This document shows positions 28,915 through 38,390 of a stretch of 64,000 nt of DNA, one piece after another. Position 1 is the stretch's first letter. The number at the start of each line of letters is the position of its first letter. The position numbers and the translations under genes are program-made. Source of the stretch: Nocardioides zeae (GTDB lineage Bacteria; Actinomycetota; Actinomycetes; Propionibacteriales; Nocardioidaceae). The notes below the pieces were generated by a model. The model did no database searches. It was not told the origin of the DNA and was given only the letters and a program-made list of their open reading frames with translations. Location of the stretch: contig NZ_JAUTAN010000001.1 of NCBI RefSeq assembly GCF_030818655.1, positions 1,860,001 through 1,924,000 on the forward strand, written 5' to 3'.

Positions 28915-30302
28915 TGCGCTCCCCTCCCTGCGGCGTCGGTGCTCCCGACGCCGTCGTCTGCGTCCTGGGCCTGCTGGGCCTGCTCGTCCGGCGCGGGCAG
29001 GTGCACCCGCACCTCGGTGCCCTCGCCCGGTGCGGACCTGATCCGCGCCGTACCGCCGTGGCGGAGCATGCGGTCCACGATGCTGCCGCGCACGCCGTGC
29101 CGGTCGGCCGGCAGGTCGTCGGGGTCGAACCCGGCGCCCCGGTCGCGGACGAAGACGTCCACCGCCCCGCCCAGCACCTCGACGTAGACGTCGACGCGGC
29201 CCGTGCCCGCGTGCTTCGCGGCGTTGACGACGGCCTCGCGCACCGCGGCCACCACGGGCTGCACCCGCTCCGACCAGGGCGCGTCGCCCACGGCGACGAC
29301 CTCGACCTCGATGCCGTGGTCGTCCTCGACGACCGCGGCGACGGCGCGCACGGCCGCCGCCAGGGTGTCGGGGGCGGCGCCGCGGCCCGCGCCCGGGGAC
29401 CCCGGTCGCTCCTCCGCGAACAGCCAGGCCCGCAGGTCGCGCTCCTGGGCGCGGGCCAGCCGGGCCACGGTCGCGGCGTCCCCGGCGTTCTTCTGGATGA
29501 GGGCGAGCGTCTGGAGCACCGAGTCGTGGAGGTGGGCGGCGACGTCGGCCCGCTCCTGGCTGCGGATCCGCTCCGTGCGCTCGTCGCCGAGGTCGCGCAC
29601 CAGGCGCGCGACCCAGGGTCCCACCACCACGGCGAGGCCGCCGATGCCCAGGAGCACGGCCAGCACCACCTCGCGCGCGGCGCCGATCCCGCCGTCCCGG
29701 AACCCCAGCAGCACCAGCCCGGTGCCGAGCAGGACGGCGCCGAGCGCGAGGCGCGTCCACGCCGCCCAGCCGCCCGACCCGAGCACCATGCCGACGGGAT
29801 CCATCCGCTCGGTGCGCTCGACCCAGCGCTCGCGCTGCACCTCGTCGGCCTGGCGCCACAGGAGGGCCACGCCGCCGGCGACGAGCGCCACGGCCCAGAC
29901 GAGGGCACCCCGTCCCACCACGGCCTCGACGGCGAGGACGATGCCGACCGACAGCACCCCCACGACGACCGCGTCGCCCGTGCGTCCGGCGGGCCGGCCG
30001 AGCAGGCCGCGGGGGCGCCGGCCGTCCCGCGCCGCACCGGCGAGGCCCGGCGCCGCGCCGGCGCGGTCGGCGCCGTCCCCGAGGGGCGCCGCGGGCAGGA
30101 AGAGCCAGTACGCGCCGTACAGGACCGCGCCCAGACCCCCGAGCACCGTCGCGACCACGAAGCCGATCCGCAGCGGCAGGACCGGGAGCCCGAGGTGGTC
30201 GGCGAGGCCCGCGGCCACGCCGCCGACGAGACCGCGCTCGAGGTCGCGGCCGGCGCGTCGTGGCGCCGGGGGCGCAGCGGTCGTCGGGCCGGTGGTCGTC
30301 AT
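28911..30302 (-). CDS. PspC-domain sensor histidine kinase
   Basis: From the ATG at 30302 the protein has 463 residues. A PspC domain lies at about 18-75 (RGLVGGVAAGLADHLGLP then LYGAYWLFLP), followed by additional membrane helices to about 235. The HisKA_3 dimerisation helix contains the phospho-acceptor His259-Asp260 in AAHLHDSVLQTL, and the HATPase domain (about 335-440) has REAVVNAAKHAG and DRGAGFD. Actinobacterial kinases of this build (MacS-like) sense cell-envelope stress. It is divergent from a gene for another PspC protein (30481). Confidence 0.93.
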   Translation of the reverse strand: MTTTGPTTAAPPAPRRAGRDLERGLVGGVAAGLADHLGLPVLPLRIGFVVATVLGGLGAVLYGAYWLFLPAAPLGDGADRAGAAPGLAGAARDGRRPRGLLGRPAGRTGDAVVVGVLSVGIVLAVEAVVGRGALVWAVALVAGGVALLWRQADEVQRERWVERTERMDPVGMVLGSGGWAAWTRLALGAVLLGTGLVLLGFRDGGIGAAREVVLAVLLGIGGLAVVVGPWVARLVRDLGDERTERIRSQERADVAAHLHDSVLQTLALIQKNAGDAATVARLARAQERDLRAWLFAEERPGSPGAGRGAAPDTLAAAVRAVAAVVEDDHGIEVEVVAVGDAPWSERVQPVVAAVREAVVNAAKHAGTGRVDVYVEVLGGAVDVFVRDRGAGFDPDDLPADRHGVRGSIVDRMLRHGGTARIRSAPGEGTEVRVHLPAPDEQAQQAQDADDGVGSTDAAGRGAQ

Positions 30303-30480
30303 GGTGCCGCCATCGTCACACGCCCGCACGGCCGCGCACATCGGGACGAACCCCGAGCCGCCCCCGAGTCCCGCCACGACCGGGTCCGCCCGCCCCCTCC
30401 TCCCGGCCGACCCCGGACCGGGGCAGGATCAGGGGCGTCCCCGATGGTGGGGAGCCGCCCCTGCGACCACGCTGGATCCC

Positions 30481-31818
30481 ATGATGACGACACAGGACGG
30501 GCCCGGCGCGGGGCCCGACAGCAGCCACTCCCCCGGCCCGTCCCCCGGCCCGTCCGCCGGCGGCCCCCGCGTGGGCGGTGCGGAGATGCGCGACCTGCAG
30601 CGGCTGCGCCGCACGCGCGGCGACCGGTACGTCGCGGGCGTCGCCGGCGGCCTGGCCCGCCACTTCGACGTCGACCCCGTCGTGCCCCGGGTGGCGCTCG
30701 CCGTGCTGGTGCTCTTCGGGGGCAGCGGGCTGCTGCTCTACGGCGCGCTCTGGCTCCTGGTCCCGGTGGACGACACCGACGAGGCCGTCGTCCACCTCGA
30801 CGACCGCAGCCGCAACGTCGCGCTGCTCATCGCCGCCGCGCTGGCCGGCTTCGCCCTCCTCGGCGACCTCGTCAGCGGCTGGGTGCCCTGGCCGCTGCTG
30901 TTCCTCGGCCTCGTCGTCGCGCTCGTCGTGGGCCAGCACCAGCGCCGCTCCGAGGAACGGGCCCGGAACTGGGCGTCCTACGCGATGCCGAACGTGCCCA
31001 CCACGCCGCCCGTGGCGGACCCCGCTCAGGCAGCTGCGGCACCCGGCTCGCCCTACGCGCCCGGCTCCCCCTACGGGCCCACCTCGCCGTACGGGCCCAC
31101 CTCGCCCTACGCCGCGCCGCCCGCCGTGCCCCTCACCAAGGAGCACGACGCCCCGGTCCCGCCGGTGCCACCGGTGCCCCCGGTGCCCCCGGTCCGTCGC
31201 CCCCGCAAGCCGGGCCCGATCCTCTTCTGGTTCACCCTCGCGCTCGCGTCCCTCGGCGTCGGCCTGCTCGCCGTCGTCGACCTGGCCGGCGCGGACGTCG
31301 TCGCCTCGGCGTACCCGGCCCTCGCCCTCGCCGTCGTCGGCGCCGTGCTCGTCGTCGGCTCCTTCTTCGGCCGCCCCGGCGGCCTGGTCCTGCTCGGGCT
31401 GGCCCTCGTCCCCGCCGTCGCGCTGGCGCTGGTCGTGGAGAACGTGGCCGGCGCGCGCCTGGAGGTGCGGCCCACCCAGGCGTCCACCCTCGACGACCGC
31501 TACGTGCTAGGGGCCGGGGAGACCGTGGTCGACCTCGGGGACGTCCACGACGTCGCCGGGCTCGAGGGACGCCGACTGACGGTGGAGGGCGGTGTCGGCC
31601 GGATCGAGGTCGTGCTGCCCGAGGGCCTCGACGCGGCCGTGCACACCGACGTGGGCCTCGGCTCCGTGCGGCTGCTCGACCGGTCCGGCGAGGGTCCGGG
31701 GCTGTCGCTCAACCAGGCGTACGACGCGCCCGGCACCACCCCCGGCGTCGACGAGCTGACGGCACTGACCCTCGACGTCCGGCTCGGGCTGGGCGAGGTC
31801 GTGGTGGTGACCCGATGA
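30481..31818 (+). CDS. PspC-domain membrane protein with LiaF-like C-terminus
   Basis: The 445-residue protein has a low-complexity N-terminal head, a PspC domain (about 40-100, RTRGDRYVAGVAGGLARHFDVDP), further membrane helices (about 115-155), a Pro/Tyr-rich linker with repeats of the type GSPYGPTSPY (about 185-215), three more helices (about 245-325) and a beta-rich C-terminus (about 345-445) resembling the LiaF/DUF2154 envelope-response domain. Two adjacent ATGs (30481, 30484) are possible starts. Facing the PspC kinase, it is a good candidate to be both target and modulator of that two-component system. Confidence 0.88.
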   Translation: MMTTQDGPGAGPDSSHSPGPSPGPSAGGPRVGGAEMRDLQRLRRTRGDRYVAGVAGGLARHFDVDPVVPRVALAVLVLFGGSGLLLYGALWLLVPVDDTDEAVVHLDDRSRNVALLIAAALAGFALLGDLVSGWVPWPLLFLGLVVALVVGQHQRRSEERARNWASYAMPNVPTTPPVADPAQAAAAPGSPYAPGSPYGPTSPYGPTSPYAAPPAVPLTKEHDAPVPPVPPVPPVPPVRRPRKPGPILFWFTLALASLGVGLLAVVDLAGADVVASAYPALALAVVGAVLVVGSFFGRPGGLVLLGLALVPAVALALVVENVAGARLEVRPTQASTLDDRYVLGAGETVVDLGDVHDVAGLEGRRLTVEGGVGRIEVVLPEGLDAAVHTDVGLGSVRLLDRSGEGPGLSLNQAYDAPGTTPGVDELTALTLDVRLGLGEVVVVTR

Positions 31819-32138
31819 CCGAGCACGAGCCGACCGCACCGATCACGCGCCGCACGCCCGAGGAGGACACCATGCAGGACCACGACCCCGCGCACGACCC
31901 CGACACCGCTCCCCTGGCGGACCGGCCCACCCCGTCGGGCTGGGCCGCCGGCCTCCACCCGGTCAACGTCGGCCACCTCGTGATGGGCATCGCCTTCCTC
32001 GGGCTCGCCGGGGTCTGGGCCCTGCTGGCGTCGGGCGCCGCGGACGCGAGCGACACCCGCTGGCTGCTGCCGATCCCGTGGCTCGCCGCCGGCGCCGCGG
32101 GACTGGCCGCCACCGTCTGGCGGCGGCCGGCCCGCTGA
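31815..32138 (+). CDS. Small two-helix membrane protein
   Basis: The 107-residue product begins at an ATG overlapping the PspC gene stop by 4 nt. The first 45 residues are acidic and soluble. Two hydrophobic helices follow (about 50-72 and 84-102), separated by DASDTRW. No family is recognised. Translational coupling with the PspC/LiaF-like gene suggests a role in the same envelope-stress module. Confidence 0.8.
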   Translation: MTEHEPTAPITRRTPEEDTMQDHDPAHDPDTAPLADRPTPSGWAAGLHPVNVGHLVMGIAFLGLAGVWALLASGAADASDTRWLLPIPWLAAGAAGLAATVWRRPAR

Positions 32139-32151
32139 CCGGCCCCACTGA

Positions 32152-33375
32152 TCAGCGACCGTGGCCGCGTCCCGGACGCCGCTCGTCGACCCACGCGTCG
32201 CGTGCCGCGACGACGACGTCCGGGTGGTCGGCGAACAGCACGTCGACGCCGGCGTCGAGGAACGCCGTGGCCTCGGCGGCCAGGTCACCGTGCGCGGCGG
32301 GGTCGGTCCCGACGCGGAAGTTCGTCGCCATGAACTGGTTCTCCGCGCGCAGGGTCCACACGACGACCTCGAGCCCGGCGCGGTGGGCGTCGCGCACGAC
32401 GCCGCTGGGTCGGCCGGTGGCGCCGGTGGCCGGGTCCCGGGGCAGCACCCGGTCCTTGTGCGGGGCGAGCTGGTCGGCGTACCGCGCGACCGCCCGCAGG
32501 CCGCTCCGCGTCAGCAGGTCGTCGTAGGTGACGTCGCTGCCGGCGGCCACGAGGTCGTACGGCGCGCCCGCGGCGTCCACCAGCTGCACGAGCCGCACGT
32601 CGGTGAGCTCGTCGAGCTCCCGGAGGTTGCCGACCTCGAAGGACTGCACGACCACCGGGTCGCGCTCGTCGTCGAGGCCGCGGGCGTCGAGCAGCTCCAC
32701 CAACGGCTCCTCCAGGCTGAGCCCGATCGAGTCGAAGTAGGTGGGGTGCTTCGTCTCGGGGGCGACGCCGATCTCGCGGCCCGTCTCCTCGGACAGCTCG
32801 GCGGCGAGGTCCAGCACCTCCTCCAGGGTCGGGACGGGGTGGAGCCCGTCGTACGCCGTGTTCCCCGGCCGCACCTGCGGCAGCCGCTCCACGGCGCGCA
32901 GCGTGCGCAGCTCGGCGAGGGTGAGGTCCTCGGTGAACCAGCCGGTGACGGCGCGGCCGTCGATCACCTTGGTCGTGCGGCGGTCGGCGAGCTCGGGGTG
33001 GTCGGCGACGTCGGTGGTGCCGGAGATCTCGTTCTCGTGACGGGCGACCAGCACCCCGTCCTTCGTCGCCACGACGTCGGGCTCGATCAGGTCGGCGCCC
33101 TGCGCGACCGCGAGCTCGTACGCCGCGAGCGTGTGCTCGGGCCGGTACCCCGACGCGCCGCGGTGGGCGATCACCTCGGGCTGCGCGTGGTGCCCGTGGC
33201 CGTGGCCGTGGCCGGGACCGGGTCCACGGTCGCCGGTGACGACGGGGGCGGCCGGGCTCGCCGGGCTCGCCGTAGCGGCGGCCGGGGCGAGGAGACCGGC
33301 GCCGAGGCAGGTCGCGACGGCGGAGGTGAGCGCGACGGTGAGGGCGCGGGGTGACGACGGGGTCCGAGAGGTCAT
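32152..33375 (-). CDS. Secreted glycerophosphodiester phosphodiesterase
   Basis: The enzyme hydrolyses glycerophosphodiesters to glycerol-3-phosphate and an alcohol. From the ATG at 33375 the 407-residue protein has an Ala-rich Sec signal peptide (1-37) and a His/Gly-rich strip HGHGHGHH (56-63) that may bind metal. The GDPD barrel carries His71-Arg72 (AHRGASGYRPEHT), Glu80, Glu98 and Asp100 (LIEPDVV) and His113. It ends with FADHPDVVV. The 407-residue length matches secreted GlpQ-type enzymes. It is convergent with the small membrane protein gene. Confidence 0.93.
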   Translation of the reverse strand: MTSRTPSSPRALTVALTSAVATCLGAGLLAPAAATASPASPAAPVVTGDRGPGPGHGHGHGHHAQPEVIAHRGASGYRPEHTLAAYELAVAQGADLIEPDVVATKDGVLVARHENEISGTTDVADHPELADRRTTKVIDGRAVTGWFTEDLTLAELRTLRAVERLPQVRPGNTAYDGLHPVPTLEEVLDLAAELSEETGREIGVAPETKHPTYFDSIGLSLEEPLVELLDARGLDDERDPVVVQSFEVGNLRELDELTDVRLVQLVDAAGAPYDLVAAGSDVTYDDLLTRSGLRAVARYADQLAPHKDRVLPRDPATGATGRPSGVVRDAHRAGLEVVVWTLRAENQFMATNFRVGTDPAAHGDLAAEATAFLDAGVDVLFADHPDVVVAARDAWVDERRPGRGHGR

Positions 33376-33463
33376 GCGCGCCACCGAAACCGACGCGGGC
33401 GACGCCCCGCGGTCCCGCGCGTGGCTCGGGGGTGACGCCCGGCCCAGCGGCGGGTGAACCGGG

Positions 33464-34102
33464 TCAGCGCGCGGGCAGCGTCGCGGAGGTCAGCGTGCGG
33501 GCGAAGTCGACGAGCCGGTCCTCACCGACCGTCCCGTAGACCACGACCACGGCGGTCTCGGTCTGCGGCTCGGCGCCGGGTGCGGCCGTCTCCCCCTCCG
33601 GCCCGGCCACGGCGACCTCGGCCTGGGTGTAGAGCGCCTCGTCCTTGCCCTCGCTCGCCGCCGACCAGTCGCCGGACAGCAGGGGGTCGTCGTTGGGGAC
33701 GTCGATGCTGCCGTCGACGTCGTAGGGGTCGCCCAGCACCCGGTCGAGGACGGCGCCGGAGTCGCCCCGCACGACCTTGACGCCGACGAAGTCGTCGCCG
33801 TCCACGAGGATCCCGAGCGTCCACTCGGGGTTGGGGCCGAGCGGGAAGAGGGCCGACGTGGCGACCCAGCCGTCCGGCAGCGAGGGCGGGTAGACGACCG
33901 GGAAGCCCGCCTCCTGCCCGGCCCGCACGGCCTCGACGTAGTCGACCTCGACGACCGGCATGTCCGGGTCGGAGCGCACGAAGTCGCGCACGACCACGAA
34001 GGCGACGACCGCCAGGACCAGCACGACCATGGAGACGACAAGGCCGCTGAAGCTGCGGTTGTAGCGACCGGGCCGACCGGCGGGCGGGGACGTCTGCGAC
34101 AC
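33464..34102 (-). CDS. DUF4245 membrane-anchored protein
   Basis: The 212-residue protein has a short cytoplasmic head with RPGRYNRSFSGLVVSM, one membrane helix (about 20-42) and an extracytoplasmic beta-rich domain. The conserved stretch FPVVYPPSLPDGWVATSALF and the size identify DUF4245, whose function is unknown. In mycobacteria this family (Rv1100) sits next to glpX (Rv1099c). Here a molybdate cluster of about 3 kb separates the two. Confidence 0.88.
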   Translation of the reverse strand: MSQTSPPAGRPGRYNRSFSGLVVSMVVLVLAVVAFVVVRDFVRSDPDMPVVEVDYVEAVRAGQEAGFPVVYPPSLPDGWVATSALFPLGPNPEWTLGILVDGDDFVGVKVVRGDSGAVLDRVLGDPYDVDGSIDVPNDDPLLSGDWSAASEGKDEALYTQAEVAVAGPEGETAAPGAEPQTETAVVVVYGTVGEDRLVDFARTLTSATLPAR

Positions 34103-34197
34103 GTCCCCAGTGTCTCAACCCCGCGGAGGCCGGGCGACGGGCGGGTCTCGACACCGCAGATGCGGCTCTCCATGCCCATGACTACCGCACATGAGGC

Positions 34198-34599
34198 ATG
34201 ATGTCGCAGGTGGACACGTATCGCGTGAGCGAGGCCGCCGAGCTCCTGGGCGTCAGCGACGACACCGTGCGGCGCTGGATCGACGCCGGGCGCCTGCCCG
34301 CACGCCGCGACGGCGGGCGCACGGTCGTCGACGGGGCCGAGCTCGCGGCGTACCTCGCGGCGGAGGCGGACGCCCCCACCGACGCCCGGGCCCGCTCGGT
34401 CAGCGCCCGGAACCGGCTGCCGGGCATCGTGACGCGGGTCGTGGCCGACACCGTCATGGCCCAGGTCGAGATGCAGTGCGGCCCCTACCGCGTCGTCTCG
34501 CTCATGAGCGCCGAGGCCGCCGCCGAGCTGGGCCTCGCGCCCGGCGCCCGCGCCGTCGCGTCGGTGAAGTCGACCACCGTCGTCGTCGAGCGTCCCTGA
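34198..34599 (+). CDS. Helix-turn-helix regulator with TOBE (molybdate-binding) domain
   Basis: The 133-residue protein has an excisionase/MerR-like helix-turn-helix (about 7-50, YRVSEAAELLGVSDDTVRRWIDAGRLPARR) and a TOBE/Mop domain (about 68-131, NRLPGIVTRVVADTVMAQVEM). The TOBE fold binds molybdate or tungstate. It is the first gene of the modABC cluster, 60 nt before modA, and is probably the molybdate-responsive regulator. Two adjacent ATGs (34198, 34201) are possible starts. Confidence 0.92.
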   Translation: MMSQVDTYRVSEAAELLGVSDDTVRRWIDAGRLPARRDGGRTVVDGAELAAYLAAEADAPTDARARSVSARNRLPGIVTRVVADTVMAQVEMQCGPYRVVSLMSAEAAAELGLAPGARAVASVKSTTVVVERP

Positions 34600-34659
34600 C
34601 CCCCGCCGCCGAACCGTCCCCACCCTGACCCCGCCCCCTCCCCACCCACGAGGAGCACC

Positions 34660-35436
34660 GTGAACCGCCCGACCCTGCGCACCGCCGCCCCCGTCCTGCT
34701 CCTCGCCCTCCTCCCCCTCGCTGCCTGCGGCAACGACGACGACGCCGACGCGGGAAGCGCGGACGGTGAGCTGAGCGGCTCCATCACGGTCGCGGCCGCC
34801 GCCTCGCTCACCGAGACGTTCGAGGAGCTCGCCGAGCAGTTCGAGGCCGAGCACGACGGCGTCGAGGTGGACCTCGTGTTCGACTCCTCCGGCACGCTGG
34901 CCGACCAGGCGGCCGAGGGTGCGCCCGGCGACGTGCTCGCGACGGCCGACCTCCGCTCGATGGAGCGCGCCGCCGACGCGCAGGCCGACGAGCCCGTCGT
35001 CTTCGCGACCAACGACCTCGTGCTCGTCACGCCCGCGGACAACCCGGCCGACGTCACGGGCATCGACTCACTCGACGGCGCGGACGTCACCTACGTCGTC
35101 TGCGTCGAGACGGCGCCGTGCGGTGGTCTCGCCGCCGAGGCGCTGGCCGAGGCGGGGGTCGAGCGCGAGCCCGCGAGCCTCGAGCCCGACGTGAAGGCGA
35201 CGCTGTCGCGCGTGGTGGAGGACGAGGCCGACGCCGGGCTCGTCTACCGCACCGACGCGCTGGCCGCGGGCGACGACGTGCAGGAGATCGACCTGCCCGA
35301 GCGGCTGACGACCGAGTACCCGATCGTCCTCCTCGACCAGAGCCGCAACGCGGCGGTGGCCCGGGCGTTCATCGACTTCGTGCTCTCGACCGCGGGCGCC
35401 GACGTGCTCACCGCGGCGGGGTTCGGCACGCCCTGA
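34660..35436 (+). CDS. modA: Molybdate ABC transporter substrate-binding lipoprotein
   Basis: ModA captures molybdate outside the membrane and delivers it to ModBC. The 258-residue product starts at GTG 34660 and has a lipobox LAAC with Cys23. The mature protein shows ITVAAAASLTETFEELAEQFE and DLVFDSSGTLADQAAEGAPGDV, both typical of the ModA oxyanion site, and TTEYPIVLLDQSRNAAVARAFIDFVLS near the end. The length is normal. It lies 10-34 nt upstream of modB. Confidence 0.94.
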   Translation: MNRPTLRTAAPVLLLALLPLAACGNDDDADAGSADGELSGSITVAAAASLTETFEELAEQFEAEHDGVEVDLVFDSSGTLADQAAEGAPGDVLATADLRSMERAADAQADEPVVFATNDLVLVTPADNPADVTGIDSLDGADVTYVVCVETAPCGGLAAEALAEAGVEREPASLEPDVKATLSRVVEDEADAGLVYRTDALAAGDDVQEIDLPERLTTEYPIVLLDQSRNAAVARAFIDFVLSTAGADVLTAAGFGTP

Positions 35437-35470
35437 GCCCGACCACGTGCCCGACCCGCAGACTCTCCCC

Positions 35471-36278
35471 ATGACCGCGCGGTCCCCCCTCGGACGAGCG
35501 CCGGCCCTCCTCTGGGTGCCGGCGCTCGTGGCCGTGGTCTTCCTCGTCGTCCCGCTCGTCGCCCTCGTGCTCGCCACTCCGTGGGGATCGTTCCTCGACG
35601 ACCTGCGGACGCCCGAGGTGCGCGCCGCGCTGTGGCTCAGCCTGCGCACGTCGCTGGCCACGGTCGTCGCCTGCGCCCTCGTCGGCACCCCGCTGGCGTG
35701 GGTGCTCGCGCGCGTCGAGTTCCGCGGACGCGGCCTGGTGCGAGCGCTCGTGACGGTCCCGCTCGTCCTGCCGCCGGTCGTGGCCGGCGTCGCGCTCCTC
35801 GCGGCACTGGGCCGCAGCGGCCTCCTCGGCGCCCCCCTGCGGGACGCGACCGGGCTCACCCTCCCCTACACGACGGCCGCCGTCGTGCTCGCCCACACCT
35901 TCGTGGCCCTCCCGTTCTTCGTCATCAGCGTGGAGGGGGCGCTGCGCAGCGCGGGCGAGGCCTACGACGAGGCGGCCGCGGTGCTGGGCGCCACCCGGTG
36001 GCACACCTTTCCGCCGCGTCACCCTGCCGCTGGCGCTGCCCGGCGTCGTCGCGGGCGGGGTGCTCGCGTGGGCCCGCTCGCTCGGCGAGTTCGGGGCGAC
36101 GGTGACGTTCGCCGGCAACTACCCGGGCACCACGCAGACGATGCCGTCGCGCATCTACGCCGTCTACCTCGACGACCCCGCCGCGGCCCGCACGCTCGCG
36201 ATGATCCTGCTGCTCGCCTCGGTCGGCGTGCTGCTGCTCCTGCGCAACCGCTGGCTCACCCCGGGAGCGGCCGCGTGA
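35471..36278 (+). pseudogene. modB: Molybdate ABC transporter permease, broken by a +1 frameshift
   Basis: The first 180 codons encode a ModB-type permease (VPALVAVVFLVVPLVALV, then LPLVLPPVVAGVALLAALG and GEAYDEAAAVLGATRWHTF). At the TTT of 36008-36010 one T is extra. The expected FRRVTLPLALPGVVAGGVLAWARSLGEFGATVTFAGN continues only in the next frame and runs to the stop at 36278. Deleting one T restores a normal permease of about 268 residues. Without the repair, the first frame reads on through into modC. The gene is therefore a recent pseudogene, a sequencing error, or a frameshift site. GTG 35447 is an alternative start. Confidence 0.9.
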
Positions 36279-37261
36279 CCGCCCTCCTGGAGGCCCGGCT
36301 CCGCGTGCCCGGTCGGCTGGACGCCGCCCTGACGGCGGACGCCGGCGACGTCGTGGCCGTCGTCGGCCCCAACGGGGCGGGGAAGACCACCCTGGTGCGC
36401 TGCCTCGCCGGCCTGCTGCCCGACGCCGGCGACCTCACGGTCGACGGCCGGTCGTGGTCCGCCCCGCACGTGCTGCCCCGTGACCGCCGCGTCGGTCACG
36501 TCGTGCAGGGTCGCGACCTCTTCCCCCACCTCAGCGCCCGCGAGAACGTCGCGTTCGGCCTGCGGGCCCGTGGCGTCGACCGCCGTACGGCGCGCGCCCG
36601 GGCCACCGCGGAGCTGGAGCGCCTCGGGGTCGGCGCCCTGGCCGACCGCCGTCCCCACCAGCTCTCCGGGGGGCAGGCGCAACGGGTGGCCATCGCCCGC
36701 GCGCTCGTCACCGAGCCGCGGCTGCTCCTCCTCGACGAGCCGTTCACCGGTCTGGACGTGGGCGTCGCCGCCACGCTGCGCGTCGAGCTGGCGCGCCACC
36801 TGGCGTCGTACGACGGGGTCGCCGTGCTCGTCACCCACGACGCCGTCGACGCCCTGACGCTCGGCACCCGGATGGTGGTGCTCGAGGACGGTCGTGTCGC
36901 CCAGACGGGCACGCCCGCCGAGGTGGCGGCGCAGCCGCGCACCGACCACGTCGCGCGGCTCGTCGGGCTCAACCTCGTCACCGCCGCCGACGGCGCGAGC
37001 CTGCTGGCGTTCCGGCCCAGCGCGGTGACGCTGTCGCCCACCGAGCCCAGCGGGTCGGCCCGCCTGCGGTGGGCGGGGCAGGTGAGCCAGCTGACGCCGT
37101 ACGGCGACGGTGTGCGCGTGGGGGTGCGCACGCCCGCCGGGCAGGACCTCATCGCGGACGTCACCGCGGCCGCGGTGGCGGAGCTGCTGCTCCGTCCGGG
37201 GGCTCCGGTGTGGGCGAGCACGAAGGAGACGGCGGTCGTGCGCTACCCCGTCGAGGTGTGA
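36275..37261 (+). CDS. modC: Molybdate ABC transporter ATP-binding protein
   Basis: The 328-residue ATPase starts at a GTG overlapping the true modB stop by 4 nt. It has Walker A GPNGAGKTT (31-39), a Q-loop (VVQGRDLF), signature LSGGQAQR, Walker B LLLLDEPF and the switch His in VTHDAVDALTLG. The C-terminal 100 residues form the TOBE-type regulatory domain of ModC proteins. Because the modB frameshift moves the upstream reading frame into this one, modC could be translated as the tail of a run-on product. Confidence 0.94.
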   Translation: MTALLEARLRVPGRLDAALTADAGDVVAVVGPNGAGKTTLVRCLAGLLPDAGDLTVDGRSWSAPHVLPRDRRVGHVVQGRDLFPHLSARENVAFGLRARGVDRRTARARATAELERLGVGALADRRPHQLSGGQAQRVAIARALVTEPRLLLLDEPFTGLDVGVAATLRVELARHLASYDGVAVLVTHDAVDALTLGTRMVVLEDGRVAQTGTPAEVAAQPRTDHVARLVGLNLVTAADGASLLAFRPSAVTLSPTEPSGSARLRWAGQVSQLTPYGDGVRVGVRTPAGQDLIADVTAAAVAELLLRPGAPVWASTKETAVVRYPVEV

Positions 37262-37312
37262 GGTGGCCGGACTGGTCCACCGCCGGCCCGCGCGTCCCGC
37301 TACCATCCGGCC

Positions 37313-38359
37313 ATGGCGACTGACCCCTCCGTGGTGACCGACCTTCCCGCCGGACTGCGCGTCGAGCCGGAGGCGCCCGACCGCAACCTCGCGCTCGAGC
37401 TGGTCCGCGTCACCGAGGCGGCGGCCATGGCCGCCGGGCGCTGGGTCGGGCGGGGCGACAAGAACGGCGCCGACGGCGTCGCGGTCAACGCGATGCGCGT
37501 CATGATCTCCAGCGTCGGCATGAACGGCGTCGTCGTCATCGGCGAGGGCGAGAAGGACGACGCCCCGATGCTCTTCAACGGGGAGCAGGTCGGCAACGGC
37601 ACCGGCCCCGAGTGCGACGTGGCCGTCGACCCGATCGACGGCACGACCCTCACGGCGAAGGGCATGTCCAACGCCATCGCCGTGCTGGCGGTCGCGCCCC
37701 GCGGCTCGATGTACGACCCCTCCGCCGTCTTCTACATGGAGAAGCTCGTCGCCGGCCCCGACGCCGCCGACTCCGTCGACATCCGCCTGCCCGTCGCGGA
37801 GAACATCGCCCGCGTCGCCAAGTCGAAGAAGTCGGCGGCCGAGGACGTCACCGTCGTGCTGCTCGACCGGCCGCGCCACGCGCAGCTCGCGGAGGAGATC
37901 CGCACGACGGGCGCGCGCATCAAGTTCATCTCCGACGGCGACGTCGCGGGCGCCATCGCCGCCGCGCGCTCCGGCTCGGGCGTCGACCTGCTGCTCGGCA
38001 TCGGCGGCACGCCGGAGGGCATCATCGCGGCCTGCGCGATGAAGAGCCTCGGCGGCATCATCCAGGGCCGCCTCTGGCCCACCGACGACGACGAGCGCCA
38101 GCGTGCCCTCGACGCCGGTCACAACCTCGACCGCGACTTCGTGCTCGGCACGGACGACCTGGTCCAGGGCGACGACTGCTTCTTCGTGGCGACCGGCATC
38201 ACCGACGGCGACCTCATGAAGGGCGTGCGCTACTCGGGCGGCGGGGCGATCACCGACTCGCTCGTCATGCGCTCGCGCAGCGGCACCATCCGCCAGGTCA
38301 CCTCCGAGCACCGCCTCAGCAAGCTCCGGGCCTACTCGGCCATCGACTTCGAGCGCTGA
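37313..38359 (+). CDS. glpX: Fructose-1,6-bisphosphatase class II
   Basis: GlpX removes the C1 phosphate of fructose-1,6-bisphosphate in gluconeogenesis and is the main actinobacterial FBPase. The 348-residue protein starts at ATG 37313. It has the lithium-sensitive phosphatase metal motif in [18 protein letters not shown] near 100-116, [18 protein letters not shown] near 81, and [16 protein letters not shown] near 226. It is monocistronic or leads the downstream hydrolase gene, 31 nt away. Confidence 0.96.
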   Translation: MATDPSVVTDLPAGLRVEPEAPDRNLALELVRVTEAAAMAAGRWVGRGDKNGADGVAVNAMRVMISSVGMNGVVVIGEGEKDDAPMLFNGEQVGNGTGPECDVAVDPIDGTTLTAKGMSNAIAVLAVAPRGSMYDPSAVFYMEKLVAGPDAADSVDIRLPVAENIARVAKSKKSAAEDVTVVLLDRPRHAQLAEEIRTTGARIKFISDGDVAGAIAAARSGSGVDLLLGIGGTPEGIIAACAMKSLGGIIQGRLWPTDDDERQRALDAGHNLDRDFVLGTDDLVQGDDCFFVATGITDGDLMKGVRYSGGGAITDSLVMRSRSGTIRQVTSEHRLSKLRAYSAIDFER

Positions 38360-38390
38360 GCCCGGGACCGCCCTCGGCGGCCTCCCCATA

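Noticed and set aside
36011..36274. True ModB-ModC fusion protein
   Set aside because: After the TTT the shared frame loses all permease features, while the normal ModB C-terminus is intact in the next frame and ends with the usual 4-nt overlap to modC.
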